Origin: Actinomycetota bacterium | GTDB taxonomy: Bacteria; Actinomycetota; Acidimicrobiia; Acidimicrobiales; Ilumatobacteraceae | Length of the DNA stretch: 64,000 nucleotides | NCBI GenBank assembly: GCA_016213625.1 | Contig: JACQZZ010000003.1 | Location: forward strand, 103,209-167,208 | Direction of reading: 5' to 3' | Shown: positions 50,248 to 59,150 of the stretch, piece by piece | Layout of the letters: the number at the start of each line of letters is the position of its first letter | How positions within the stretch are numbered: the first letter of the stretch is position 1 | Position numbers and translations under genes: made by a program | The notes under the pieces: model-generated | Database searches by the model: none | Told to the model about the DNA's origin: nothing | Seen by the model: the letters and a program-made list of their open reading frames with translations, nothing else

Positions 50248-50348
50248 CGCGCTACCAAGGATCCTGCGAGTGCAGCCGGTTCCCACCGACCCGCGACGCG
50301 ATGATGCCAAGGATCACCAGGCGTGGACGGAGGCGCTGATCGATTGCT

Positions 50349-52286
50349 TCAGGCGCACTCGGGTGCGCCGGCGAGGTGCGGGTACAGGCGGCAGGTCACC
50401 CAGGTGACCTGGTCGTCGAGCACACTGACGCCGGAAGCGACCACGTTCGACGTCAGGTCGAAGGCGTGCGCGTCCGCGTCCTTCGTGTACAGCTCGTGAT
50501 CGAGACCCACGGCTGACGCCTGCGCGGCGATGTCGGTCGACAGCGAGTACGGCACGGTGGTGTCCCCGGTGGCGTGGGCCAGGTACACCGGCGGCTCCGT
50601 GTACGGGGGTTCGCCGGACGGCGCGGGGTTGTCCACGAAGGTCGCTGCCGAGCCGCCGACCGGCAGCCCGCCCCAGTTCGACACGAGGGCGGCGACCGGC
50701 GGCCGCTCGATGCCGAAGTCGTCGAGGGCGTACGCCACGTAGTCCACTGTGACGGCGCCGGCCGACCCGCCCACCAACGTCGTCATCGTGTCGACAGTGT
50801 CGGGACGGGCGATCAGGAAGTCGAGCGCCGTCAAGGTGTCGTCGATGGCGGCGATCGCAGCCATCTCCTGCACGGTGCCGCCGAGGGCGACGAATGCGTC
50901 GACCATCGGCTGGACCCGCGACGAGGGCACGGGGTCCATGCCCGACAGCCGGTAGTCGATGGACGCGACCAAGTACCCCCGGGACGCGAAGCCCTGGGCC
51001 CAGTCGACCACGTTGCCCTGCGTCTTCGACCCGCCCCGGAAACCACCTCCGTGCACGACGACCACCAACGGAAGTTCCGCCTGGCCGGTGTCCTGGGGCA
51101 TGTACAGGTCCAGGAGCAGGTCGACGAACGACCCGCCTCCATCCACCTCGCCCTGCCCGTACACGATGTCCTCTGTGACGACGACGTCGTACGTCGTCGC
51201 GGGGAGCGAGGGCCAGAGGGCGACCTCCGCCGTGGTGGGCGCGGTCGGCGCCGTCGTCTCGATGGTCGCCGTCCCGTCGCCGGGTTCCTGTGTTAAGCAG
51301 TCGGTGAGGAAGGTCATGAGCGGCGCTGTCATCACGGTGTCGTCGGGTGCGCCGATGTTGGCGTTGACCGCGGCATGGGTGAGCGAGCGGGCGTCGATCG
51401 TGGTGGCCTCGATACCGTTCGCGGCGAGCGTGTCGAGGAACGCGGTCTCGATCTGCTGGCGCTGCGGAGAGCCGCGCACGACGCCGATCATCGGTGGGAT
51501 GCCGATGTCGGGCTCGATCAGCAGGGTCGCTGATGTGTCGGTGGCGTAGTCCGGGTTGTTGCCGAGCGCCGCGGCCCACAGCTCGCGCTCGCCGTCGGGG
51601 TCGCTGGCATTGGCGGCGGTCTTGTCGAACCCTTCGGTGTCGAGCGGCCCGGCACAACGGACCGCGGGGAGACCCAGCCCGACCGCGTCGAGGTAGGTCG
51701 GGTTGGTGACGACATTGGCCACGATGTCGGCGCCGGCGGAGTGGCCGAGGAGCGCGATCCTGGTGGCGTCGCCGCCGTACGAGCCGATGTGCTCGTGGAC
51801 CCAGGCCACCGCGGCGGCGACGTCGTCGTAATGGTCGGGGAACTCCGCCGACGCGACCTGCCCCGGGGCGGTGAGGCGATAGTTCACGCTGACCAGGATC
51901 CATCCGGCGTCGTTGAACAGGGTCACCTTGTCGCGAATGCGGTTCGACTTGTCACCGGTCTGATAGCCGCCGCCGTGGACCCACATCACCACTGGGGCGT
52001 CACACACCGGAGACGCGGGCGGGTGGATGTCGATGCTGGTGAGGTCCGTGTCGACGCCGGGAATCGTCCGGTAGGCCACCGTGGTCGGACCACCCGAGGG
52101 CGAGCAGTCGGTCGCGGCCGGCTCGGCGTCGGTGGTGTCGCTCGTGGGTGTCGCCGTCGATCGGGACGGCGCGGCTGATGTCGACACGGCCGTGTCGGTC
52201 GACGACGACTCCCCGGCACACCCGGCCATGAGCGTGATCGCGAGCACCGTGGCTGCCGTCCTGCGTCTGTGGAGTCGTCCCGTCAC
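50349..52286 (-). CDS. Lipoprotein with two tandem alpha/beta-hydrolase domains
   Basis: A 645-residue protein. The signal MTGRLHRRRTAATVLAITLMAGC places the lipidated Cys at 23, followed by a Ser/Thr linker. Domain 1 (about 65-330) has HGGG (104-107), VNYRL and GHSAGA with Ser183. Domain 2 (about 365-645) has HGGG (412-415), IDYRL and GGSAGA with Ser508, and ends near DADAHAFDL with a probable catalytic His. Both are of the carboxylesterase/hormone-sensitive-lipase type. Two complete domains in one chain are unusual and may act on the same polymer or on distinct esters. The start GTG at 52286 lacks a clear Shine-Dalgarno. Confidence 0.85.
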   Translation of the reverse strand: MTGRLHRRRTAATVLAITLMAGCAGESSSTDTAVSTSAAPSRSTATPTSDTTDAEPAATDCSPSGGPTTVAYRTIPGVDTDLTSIDIHPPASPVCDAPVVMWVHGGGYQTGDKSNRIRDKVTLFNDAGWILVSVNYRLTAPGQVASAEFPDHYDDVAAAVAWVHEHIGSYGGDATRIALLGHSAGADIVANVVTNPTYLDAVGLGLPAVRCAGPLDTEGFDKTAANASDPDGERELWAAALGNNPDYATDTSATLLIEPDIGIPPMIGVVRGSPQRQQIETAFLDTLAANGIEATTIDARSLTHAAVNANIGAPDDTVMTAPLMTFLTDCLTQEPGDGTATIETTAPTAPTTAEVALWPSLPATTYDVVVTEDIVYGQGEVDGGGSFVDLLLDLYMPQDTGQAELPLVVVVHGGGFRGGSKTQGNVVDWAQGFASRGYLVASIDYRLSGMDPVPSSRVQPMVDAFVALGGTVQEMAAIAAIDDTLTALDFLIARPDTVDTMTTLVGGSAGAVTVDYVAYALDDFGIERPPVAALVSNWGGLPVGGSAATFVDNPAPSGEPPYTEPPVYLAHATGDTTVPYSLSTDIAAQASAVGLDHELYTKDADAHAFDLTSNVVASGVSVLDDQVTWVTCRLYPHLAGAPECA

Positions 52287-52404
52287 ACCCGCAGCATGCA
52301 GCCTGAGTGTGAGCAATGTGTGAACACGGCAGCAGGTGGCCGTTCGGTCCTCCGCATGCCGTGCGACTTCGGGTTCCGGGCTCACCTCCGCTACGACTAC
52401 GGGA

Positions 52405-53514
52405 GTGACCGACCACGACCATGCCGCGCCGAAGCCAGTCCGTGAAGAACGGCAGCCTCCGCGAGAGGGTGTGGAGGAGGTCGCGCCGGGCATTCTGCGA
52501 CTGCAGTTGCCCATCTCGCTGCCTGGTCTGGGACACGTGAACTGCTACGCGATGGAGGACGCTCGCGGCATCACGCTCGTCGACCCGGGGCTGCCCGGCC
52601 CGAAGACGTGGCGCGAGCTGCAGCGGATCATGAAGGTCGACGGTCTCGCCATCGAACGCGTGCACTCGGTGGTCATCACCCACTCCCACCCGGATCACTT
52701 CGGCCAGGCCGGCCAGTTCCGCAAGCGCTTCGGGGCCGAGGTGATCACGCACCAGGCGTTCCGCACGTTCCTCGACCCGGAGGCCGAGGACCAGGAGAGC
52801 GCCGACGAACTGGAAGTGATCGATGGTCCGGTGAAGGCGCAGATCGAGTCGCTGCAGGGACAGGACCTACGGCGTGGACCGTTCGCCAAGCAGACCCCAT
52901 GGGGTGGCGATCCGTACTCGATGCCCCGCGCACGTCGGTTGCGCTACTGGGCGATGCGCAAGGCGGCGGGTCGTTTCGTCCCCACACCGACCCCGACGCG
53001 CCGGGTGGAGGACGCGCAGGTGATGGAGCTCGGTGGCCGCGAGTGGGTGGCGGTCCACACACCCGGTCACACGATCGATCACCTCTGCCTCTACGACCCG
53101 GCCGGGGGAGTGATGATCAGCGGCGACCACGTGCTGCCCACCATCACCCCGCACATCTCCGGGTTGGGCACCACGGTCGATCCGCTGAAGGACTTCTTCG
53201 ACAGCCTCGATCTGATGAAGACCTTCGATGGTGTGCGCACGGTGCTGCCGGCGCACGGCCTGGAGTTCGCCGACCTCTCGGGTCGGGCCGAGGCCATCAA
53301 GCGCCACCATCACGAGCGTCTCGAAAAGCTGCGTACCGCCAGTGGCGAGATCGGCAGCGGCACCGTGCACGAGTTCATGGAGGTGCTGTTCCAGGAGCGG
53401 TCGTGGGGTTCGATGGCCGAGAGCGAGACCTACGCCCACCTCGAACACCTCCGGCTCACCGGCGAAGCCGCGGTCGACGAGACCGGCGAGCAACTCCGCT
53501 ACCGCTTCAACTGA
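52405..53514 (+). CDS. MBL-fold hydrolase (glyoxalase II-like)
   Basis: A 369-residue metallo-beta-lactamase-fold protein with an intact THSHPDHFGQ motif, a second HTPGHTIDH motif, SGDHVL (bridging Asp) and a late PAHG His. A helical C-terminal region of about 90 residues (EAIKRHHHERLEKLR...FMEVLFQERSW) resembles the LACTB2-like winged-helix tail. The substrate is unknown; an acyl-thioester or nucleic acid cannot be separated by sequence alone. The start GTG at 52405 (MTDHDHAAPKP) is chosen because upstream codons from 52336 look non-coding. It is divergent from the double hydrolase. Confidence 0.86.
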   Translation: MTDHDHAAPKPVREERQPPREGVEEVAPGILRLQLPISLPGLGHVNCYAMEDARGITLVDPGLPGPKTWRELQRIMKVDGLAIERVHSVVITHSHPDHFGQAGQFRKRFGAEVITHQAFRTFLDPEAEDQESADELEVIDGPVKAQIESLQGQDLRRGPFAKQTPWGGDPYSMPRARRLRYWAMRKAAGRFVPTPTPTRRVEDAQVMELGGREWVAVHTPGHTIDHLCLYDPAGGVMISGDHVLPTITPHISGLGTTVDPLKDFFDSLDLMKTFDGVRTVLPAHGLEFADLSGRAEAIKRHHHERLEKLRTASGEIGSGTVHEFMEVLFQERSWGSMAESETYAHLEHLRLTGEAAVDETGEQLRYRFN

Positions 53515-53572
53515 CCCTCGACGTTGCCGCGGCGCTCAGTCGTTCGGGAAGTCCTTGCCCGTCCCGACCCGC

Positions 53573-53622
53573 GTTCTGGTCAGCACCAGAACCCGCCCTG
53601 TGCCGTTCTGGCGCTGACCAGA
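53573..53622. repeat. Palindromic repeat element, copy A
   Basis: GTTCTGGTCAGCACCAGAAC is itself a hairpin (8-bp arms, CAGC loop). It is followed 12 nt later by GTTCTGGCGCTGACCAGA, whose complement matches the first half with one mismatch, so the whole unit can also form one long stem. It lies 58 bp after the MBL gene. Copies B and C are at 56796 and 62686. Confidence 0.85.
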
Positions 53623-53725
53623 TGGACGGTCGACGGTCGCCAAGCCGCTCCGATCGATCCGCGAGTGGGCCCGCCAGACACCTCGATGTCGACGTGAGAC
53701 GAAACAGCCTCTAGTGTCTCACCCG

Positions 53726-53923
53726 ATGTTGCTGCGACTCGATGCTGAGAAGTGCCAGGGCCACAACCGCTGTTATGCGTTGGCGCCGGAATTGTTCGAC
53801 GTGGACGAGCTGGGCCAGTCGGTCCTGCTCGTCGAGGGCGATGTGCCCGAAGAGCTGCAGGCGAAGGCTCGCCTCGCCGTGAGCAACTGTCCCGAACACG
53901 CGATCTCGATCCTGGAGGACTGA
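53726..53923 (+). CDS. Ferredoxin (3Fe-4S type) for the adjacent P450
   Basis: A 65-residue ferredoxin with ligands Cys10, Cys16 and Cys55 (EKCQGHNRC...SNCPEHA). This fits a single [3Fe-4S] cluster; the position that would be the fourth Cys is His13. Such small ferredoxins deliver electrons to bacterial P450s. The P450 GTG start follows the stop by one base. I use the ATG at 53726: TAGTGT at 53712-53717 serves as a -10 box and overlaps the alternative GTG at 53714. Confidence 0.93.
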   Translation: MLLRLDAEKCQGHNRCYALAPELFDVDELGQSVLLVEGDVPEELQAKARLAVSNCPEHAISILED

Positions 53924-53924
53924 C

Positions 53925-55250
53925 GTGACCGACACCGTCGCACCCGCCGACCGCCCCGGCTATGTGCCGCCCATCTTCGGCGACACGCCCGAGGGCACTC
54001 ACGTGTGGCAACGCGTGCCCTACAACCCCGACGACTACGGCCCGGTCACCGACTTCGCCACCGACTTCGACCACAGCGACCCGGCGTACAACCCGAACGC
54101 CCCCACGGTGTGGAAGGAGCTGCGCGACGCGAAGTGCCCCGTGGCCCACTCCGATCGCTACGGCGGCATGTGGGTGCCCATCACCCACGACACCGTGCGC
54201 GAGATCGCGTACGACACCCAGCACTTCACCAGCCGCAGCGTGGTGGTGGGCGTCGGACGACCTGGCGACCTGTCGCTGCCCGCGCCCATCGGTGGTGCGC
54301 CGCCCATCACCAGCGACCCGCCGTTCCACGCGATGGCTCGCCGACTGCTGCTGCCCGCCTTCGCGCCCAAGGTCATCGAGCCCTGGGAGCCGAAGGTGCG
54401 CGAGCTGTGCGTGTCGCTGCTCGACCAGCTGGGCGAGCTCAGCGCGGGCGAGAGCATCATCGACGCGGCGCAGCAGTACGCGCAGCACATCCCGGTGAGC
54501 GTCATCCGTCAGATGCTCGGCTTCCCCGAGCAGGACGAAGCCCTGTTCCGTCACTTCGTGCACGAGACGCTCGAGCGCATCAACGAAGAGCCCGGCAGCC
54601 GCACGGGCATGGACGAGCTGGGCCAGTACATCTTCGCCCAGATCCAGGAGCACCGTGAGAACCCCCGCGACGATCTCACCAGTTACCTGATGGGTGTCCA
54701 GATCGAGGGCATCGAGATGAGCGACGAGATCGTGGGCGGCATGGTCATCCTGCTGCTCATCGCCGGCATCGACACCACCTGGTCGGCCATCGGTTCGTCG
54801 CTGTGGCATCTGGCCCAGCACCCGGAAGACCATCAGCGGATCATCGACGACCCCGACGTGATGACCTTCGCGCTCGAGGAGTTCCTGCGAGCCTACGCGC
54901 CGGTCACCATGGCTCGTCTGGTGGCCGAGGACCACGACTTCCACGGCTGCCCGATGAAGAAGGACGACTGGGTGCTGCTGCCGTTCCCGGCCGCCAACCG
55001 CGACCCGCACGCGTTCGAGGACCCCGACAAGTTCATCGTCGATCGGCAGGAGAACCGCCACGCCGCATTCGGGCTGGGCATTCACCGCTGCATCGGCTCG
55101 AACTTGGCTCGCCTGGAACTGAAGGTGGCCATCGAGGAGTTCGTGAAGCGGTTCCCCCGCTTCGAACTGGCGGGCGACGTCCGCTGGAGCACCGGTCAGA
55201 TTCGCGGGCCACGCGAGCTGCCCGTGCGCATCCTCGACATCGCCGGCTGA
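53925..55250 (+). CDS. Cytochrome P450
   Basis: A 441-residue class I bacterial P450 with a complete set of motifs: I helix LLLIAGIDTTWSAIG (A280-G-I-D-T284), ExxR (EEFLR), and haem loop AAFGLGIHRCIGSNLAR with Cys389. The N-terminus PADRPGYVPPIFGDTPEGTH is typical of actinobacterial P450s acting on steroid-like or terpene-like substrates, but the substrate is not known. It is cotranscribed with the ferredoxin immediately upstream; a reductase is not nearby. In contrast with the other P450 of this window it has the normal oxygen-activating Thr. Confidence 0.94.
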   Translation: MTDTVAPADRPGYVPPIFGDTPEGTHVWQRVPYNPDDYGPVTDFATDFDHSDPAYNPNAPTVWKELRDAKCPVAHSDRYGGMWVPITHDTVREIAYDTQHFTSRSVVVGVGRPGDLSLPAPIGGAPPITSDPPFHAMARRLLLPAFAPKVIEPWEPKVRELCVSLLDQLGELSAGESIIDAAQQYAQHIPVSVIRQMLGFPEQDEALFRHFVHETLERINEEPGSRTGMDELGQYIFAQIQEHRENPRDDLTSYLMGVQIEGIEMSDEIVGGMVILLLIAGIDTTWSAIGSSLWHLAQHPEDHQRIIDDPDVMTFALEEFLRAYAPVTMARLVAEDHDFHGCPMKKDDWVLLPFPAANRDPHAFEDPDKFIVDRQENRHAAFGLGIHRCIGSNLARLELKVAIEEFVKRFPRFELAGDVRWSTGQIRGPRELPVRILDIAG

Positions 55251-55275
55251 CGTTCGCGACCGACCGAGCCGGCTG

Positions 55276-55521
55276 CTAGTGGCGGTTTCGCCTGATGAGG
55301 GCGGCCACGACCATGCCGGCGAGGGCTGACGCCACGATGACGACCCACACGGGTGCTTGCGCGTCACCGAACACGTAACCGACGCGCACTTTGGTGCGAT
55401 TGTCGAGCCCCACGAGTACCAGCGCGATCACGACTGCGATCGCGAGCCCGAACCGCAACGCTCTCGCCAGATCGCGACGGTGAACCGCGCCTGCGTGTGC
55501 GTCGACTGCATCGTGGTCCAT
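55276..55521 (-). CDS. LapA-like (DUF1049) small membrane protein
   Basis: An 81-residue protein with two membrane helices: ALRFGLAIAVVIALVLVGLDNRTKVRVGYVFGD and APVWVVIVASALAGMVVAALIRRNRH. The N...V..... pattern between the helices is that of LapA-domain proteins, which in proteobacteria take part in lipopolysaccharide assembly; the role in Gram-positive organisms is unknown. GGAGGTACGAC before the ATG at 55521 supports the start. It is convergent with the P450. Confidence 0.85.
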   Translation of the reverse strand: MDHDAVDAHAGAVHRRDLARALRFGLAIAVVIALVLVGLDNRTKVRVGYVFGDAQAPVWVVIVASALAGMVVAALIRRNRH

Positions 55522-55711
55522 GTCGTACCTCCAGTTGTCGGCCCTGTTCCCGCTCGGCCCGGGACATACACACGCGATGCCCCGGCCTGGCTCGCTTCCC
55601 CCATCCCGAAGTGACCCAAACGGCCGAGCCGCCTCGATCCTGCGGCCTCCGTCGTTGCCGACCGACGTCGGGATGCGATGCTGTCCGACGTCCGACCAGA
55701 GGAGGGCCACC

Positions 55712-56785
55712 GTGCCAGCCGTTCCGCAGCATTCGACGATCGCGGTCACCGGCGCTGCCGGGTTCATCGGCGGCTGGGTGGTGCGCGACCTGCTCGATCG
55801 CGGACATCGGGTTCGGGCGTGTGTGCGCGACGTGCACGCTGACGCCAAAGTCGGTTTCCTGAAGGCGATGCACCCGTACGCATCGGGTCGACTCACGCTG
55901 CACGCGGCCGACCTCGATCAAGCGGGTTGCTTCGACGACGTGTTCCCTGGATGCGATGGCGTGGCCCACGTGTCGCACGTGTCCACCTACGACGATCCCG
56001 AGTACGTGCAGCGCACCTGCGACCACATCATCGCCAGCATCGAGCGGTCGGGCAGCGTGCGGCGCGCCGTGGTCACGTCGAGCGTCGCAGCGGTGATCTC
56101 CGAGGCCGACATCACCGAGCTCGCCCGCCGTCCCGTGTGCGACGAGGACCGCTACCCCGACGAGTCGAACCCCAAGCGTTCACCCGAGCGCGGCCAGGGC
56201 TACTCGATCGGCAAGGTGATCGCCCAGCGCGCGTTCTCCGAAGCGGCGACGTCGAGCAGTGCGGGTTGGGATGCGATCACCGTGTGCCCCGCCGACAACG
56301 TCGGGCCCATCCAGTCGGCGCACCAGAAGAACGGCGGGCCGTGGCAGCACCTGGTCGAGCTGATGCTGCGCGGTCGTTGCGAGATCTTCCAGGGCACGGG
56401 TCCGTATCGACCGTGGATGACCGTCGACGTGCGCGACAACGCCGCGTGCCATTCCGGCCTGCTGGAGAGCGATCGGGTGTCGAACGGTGAGCGTTACATC
56501 GCCTGGTCGACGGAGCGTCGCTCCTACGAGGACGTCGTCGCCACCATCGACCGTGTGCTGCCCGAGTTGCACCACGACCCAGGCCCGATCGTCGACGCGA
56601 CTCCCGACCGGCACAAGGCCCGCGCCGACGAGTTCCGTTCGATCTGGAACGGGCTCGAGCTGCGCAACGACCGCATCCGCGCCGCGGTCCCCATCAGCTT
56701 CCGTCTGCTCGACGACTCGGTGCGCGACTGCGTCGAGTCGCTGATCGCCGTCGCCGGTGTGCAGGTGAGCCGCCGCGCAGGCTGA
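55712..56785 (+). CDS. NAD-dependent epimerase/dehydratase (extended SDR)
   Basis: A 357-residue extended short-chain dehydrogenase. The nucleotide motif VTGAAGFIGG lies near the N-terminus, TSSVAAVIS carries the catalytic Ser region, and YSIGKV is the YxxxK motif. It resembles dihydroflavonol reductase/3-beta-hydroxysteroid-type members rather than sugar epimerases. The start GTG at 55712 is preceded by GAGGAGGGCCACC. It is divergent from the LapA-like gene. Repeat copy B lies a few bases after its stop and may act as its terminator. Confidence 0.88.
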   Translation: MPAVPQHSTIAVTGAAGFIGGWVVRDLLDRGHRVRACVRDVHADAKVGFLKAMHPYASGRLTLHAADLDQAGCFDDVFPGCDGVAHVSHVSTYDDPEYVQRTCDHIIASIERSGSVRRAVVTSSVAAVISEADITELARRPVCDEDRYPDESNPKRSPERGQGYSIGKVIAQRAFSEAATSSSAGWDAITVCPADNVGPIQSAHQKNGGPWQHLVELMLRGRCEIFQGTGPYRPWMTVDVRDNAACHSGLLESDRVSNGERYIAWSTERRSYEDVVATIDRVLPELHHDPGPIVDATPDRHKARADEFRSIWNGLELRNDRIRAAVPISFRLLDDSVRDCVESLIAVAGVQVSRRAG

Positions 56786-56795
56786 CTCCCAGCGC

Positions 56796-56841
56796 GTTCT
56801 GGTCAGCACCAGAATCGCCCAGTCACGTTCTGGCGCTGACC
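56796..56841. repeat. Palindromic repeat element, copy B
   Basis: GTTCTGGTCAGCACCAGAA at 56796-56814 and GTTCTGGCGCTGACC at 56827-56841, with the same order and spacing as copy A (53573). It begins 11 bp after the epimerase gene. Confidence 0.85.
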
Positions 56842-56926
56842 GGGACATTGCCCGTCCGAGGGCCCTCTCCCGATCTGCTAGACCAACTGGTGCGGCGGGC
56901 AAGACCACTTTTCGGGAGGTAGTGCT

Positions 56927-58681
56927 ATGGCTCGTCGAGCTCTTGTTTCCACGGCCGCATTGGTCGCCCTGGTCGCCGTGATGCCGGCCACCGCGAGGGC
57001 CGATCGTGATGACGATCATCAGGCCGGCTTCACCACGTCGCAAGCAGCGATGCTCACCGGCGTGCGACCTGGCACCGAGATCAAGCCGCTGCTCACGGTG
57101 GGCGACGTGTTGCCCAGTGGCTATCGCTTCGAGGCCATTCCTGACGGCATCTCGTTGCGCACCCGGGGCGAAGGGAGGGTCGACCTCTACGTCAACCACG
57201 AGACGGCGAAGGTGCCGTTCCCCTACAACACCGCCGCGCCGACGGCGGCCAACGGCGAGAACGACTTCGACAACGCACAGGTGAGTCGGCTGAGCCTCAA
57301 CCAGCGCTCGGGTGGCGTGCTCAACGGCAAGTTCGTCATCTCCAGTGCGCAGGGCTATCAGCGCTTCTGCTCCAACTACCTCGCCACGCGGAAGGAGGGC
57401 TTCGACCGTGAGATCCTGCTGACGAACGAAGAGTCGCCCGACTACGTGTACCGCAGGGAGGACTCGTGGCCGCCGCCCATCGGCGACCCGGCCGCGGAGG
57501 AGGTCGGCGTGGTCGTCGCCCTCGACGTGAAGTCCGGCAAGAGCCGTCCCATCTACGGCATGGGCCGGCTCAACCACGAGAACGCGCTGCCCGTGCCGGG
57601 CTACCGCAAGCCGGTGGTGCTCACCGGCGACGACACGTTCACCAGTGGTCCACTCACCGGTGTGTTCCCCGCCGGCGCGGTGCCCTCGCAGTCGCAGCTG
57701 TACTCGTACATCGCGCCGAACACCTCGTCATTCCTCAACGACACGGGTGACCTGTGGGCCTTCGTCTCCGACACGCCGGGCGTCCGCAACTACTACGACG
57801 TCCTCCCGGGTTCGGGCACGGAGGTGACCGGACACTTCATCAAGGTGCCGAAGAACATCGCCACCGGCAAGAACGCCGACGGTTCGACCATCACGGCGGC
57901 CGACTTGGGCTACCCGTTGCCGCCCACCAACGGCAGCTGGCAGCTCGACCTGCGGTCGGCGGCGCCGGTCGGTGTCGACGGCCCACAGTGGGTGCTCGAG
58001 TACTGGAGCGACATCAACAACGTGTTCCAGTTCGTGCGCGTCGAGGACATGGCATACGACAAGCGGCCCGGCAAGGGCAACGTCGTGTACATCGTCGACT
58101 CGGGTCGTGGCCGTACGGCCACACAGTCGCTCGACACGCCGAACTTCCGCTCGACCAACGGACGGGTGTGGAAGATGGTGCTCGACCCCACCGACCCCAC
58201 CAAGGTGACGTCGCTGTCGGTGTTCGTGGAGGGTGACGACAACCCGGTGAAGACCGTGACCGAAGTGCACCAACCCGACAACATCGAGACCACCCGGACC
58301 GGTGTGCTGCTGACCGAGGACCCCGGTTCGAGCCAGCAGTTCCCGGTGACGTCGACCGATCCGGCGGCCACCGCCGCCCGCCTGTGGTACGTGCCGTTCA
58401 CCGGTACGCCGGAAGTGGTCGCCAGCGTGAACCAGTCGGCTGATGGTGGTGCCACCGATGTCGACGGTCGTCCGGCCGGCAACCTCGGAGCGTGGGAGTC
58501 CACTGGCATCGTCGACGCCTCCGCCGCGTTCGGGCGCGGTGCATTCCTGATCAACGTGCAGGCGCACTCCCTGTGGGTGGAGAAGGCGCCCGGCCCCGAC
58601 CTGAACGGTGACGGCCAACCCGACTTCACCTACAAGCGAGAGGGCGGCCAGCTGCTGCTGGTCCGCATCCCAGGCATCTGA
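56927..58681 (+). CDS. Secreted PhoX-like (DUF839) protein
   Basis: A 584-residue exported protein. MARRALVSTAALVALVAVMPATARA is a clean Sec signal peptide with an ARA cleavage site; no twin arginine is present. The mature part has PhoX/DUF839-like features: VDLYVNHET early, LLTNEES, FVRVEDMAYD and HQPDNIETTRTGVLLTED, consistent with a six-bladed propeller that binds metals. A DLNGDGQPDF segment near the C-terminus resembles a calcium-binding EF/FG-GAP loop. An extracellular phosphatase or phytase-like role is possible, not proven. GGGAGG before the ATG supports the start. It is a single-gene unit. Confidence 0.78.
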   Translation: MARRALVSTAALVALVAVMPATARADRDDDHQAGFTTSQAAMLTGVRPGTEIKPLLTVGDVLPSGYRFEAIPDGISLRTRGEGRVDLYVNHETAKVPFPYNTAAPTAANGENDFDNAQVSRLSLNQRSGGVLNGKFVISSAQGYQRFCSNYLATRKEGFDREILLTNEESPDYVYRREDSWPPPIGDPAAEEVGVVVALDVKSGKSRPIYGMGRLNHENALPVPGYRKPVVLTGDDTFTSGPLTGVFPAGAVPSQSQLYSYIAPNTSSFLNDTGDLWAFVSDTPGVRNYYDVLPGSGTEVTGHFIKVPKNIATGKNADGSTITAADLGYPLPPTNGSWQLDLRSAAPVGVDGPQWVLEYWSDINNVFQFVRVEDMAYDKRPGKGNVVYIVDSGRGRTATQSLDTPNFRSTNGRVWKMVLDPTDPTKVTSLSVFVEGDDNPVKTVTEVHQPDNIETTRTGVLLTEDPGSSQQFPVTSTDPAATAARLWYVPFTGTPEVVASVNQSADGGATDVDGRPAGNLGAWESTGIVDASAAFGRGAFLINVQAHSLWVEKAPGPDLNGDGQPDFTYKREGGQLLLVRIPGI

Positions 58682-58775
58682 CGCATTGGGCCCGGCGCGC
58701 CGCATCGGTGTGGCGCGCCGGGTCCTGTCGCGTTCGTGAAGTGGCCCTTGCGCGCCGGGCGACATGTGTGGTCTA

Positions 58776-58799
58776 ATACTGAACCATATGGTTCAGTAT
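58776..58799. promoter_or_regulatory. 24-bp perfect palindrome overlapping the ArsR start codon
   Basis: ATACTGAACCAT followed by its exact complement. The ATG of the ArsR gene (58788) is the palindrome's centre. A TAATAC -10 candidate (58774-58779) enters its left arm. Bound protein would block both initiation of transcription and the mRNA 5' end, a compact autoregulatory switch. Confidence 0.82.
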
Positions 58800-59150
58800 C
58801 CGCCTTCCGATCTCGACGCTGCGTTCGCCGCACTGGCGGACGGCACCCGGCGTGGCGTGCTGGAACAGCTCGGGCGCGGCGAGTCGTCGATCACCGACCT
58901 CGCCGAGCAGTTCCACATGACCCTCACCGGCATGCGCAAGCACGTCGGCGTCCTCGAGGACGCGGGGCTCGTCGTCACCGAGAAGGTCGGCCGGGTGCGC
59001 CACTGTCGCATCAGCTCGCGCCGGCTCGACGAGGTGTCGTCGTGGATCGACCACTACCACCAGCTGTGGGACGAGCGGTTCAGCGAGCTGGACAAGGTCA
59101 TCGAAACGTTGAAGCAGAAGGAGCAGCGAGATGGACGCAAGCAGCACTGA
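58788..59150 (+). CDS. ArsR-family regulator
   Basis: A 120-residue winged-helix protein: DLDAAFAALADGTRRGVLEQLGRGESSITDLAEQFHMTLTGMRKHVGVLEDAGLVVTEKVGRVRHCRIS is the ArsR/MarR-like fold typical of regulators paired with AHSA1 (SRPBCC) proteins. The downstream AHSA1-like gene overlaps its end by 20 bp, forming a two-gene operon. The start at 58788 sits inside the palindrome and no Shine-Dalgarno is seen, so the transcript is probably leaderless. Confidence 0.92.
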   Translation: MVQYPPSDLDAAFAALADGTRRGVLEQLGRGESSITDLAEQFHMTLTGMRKHVGVLEDAGLVVTEKVGRVRHCRISSRRLDEVSSWIDHYHQLWDERFSELDKVIETLKQKEQRDGRKQH

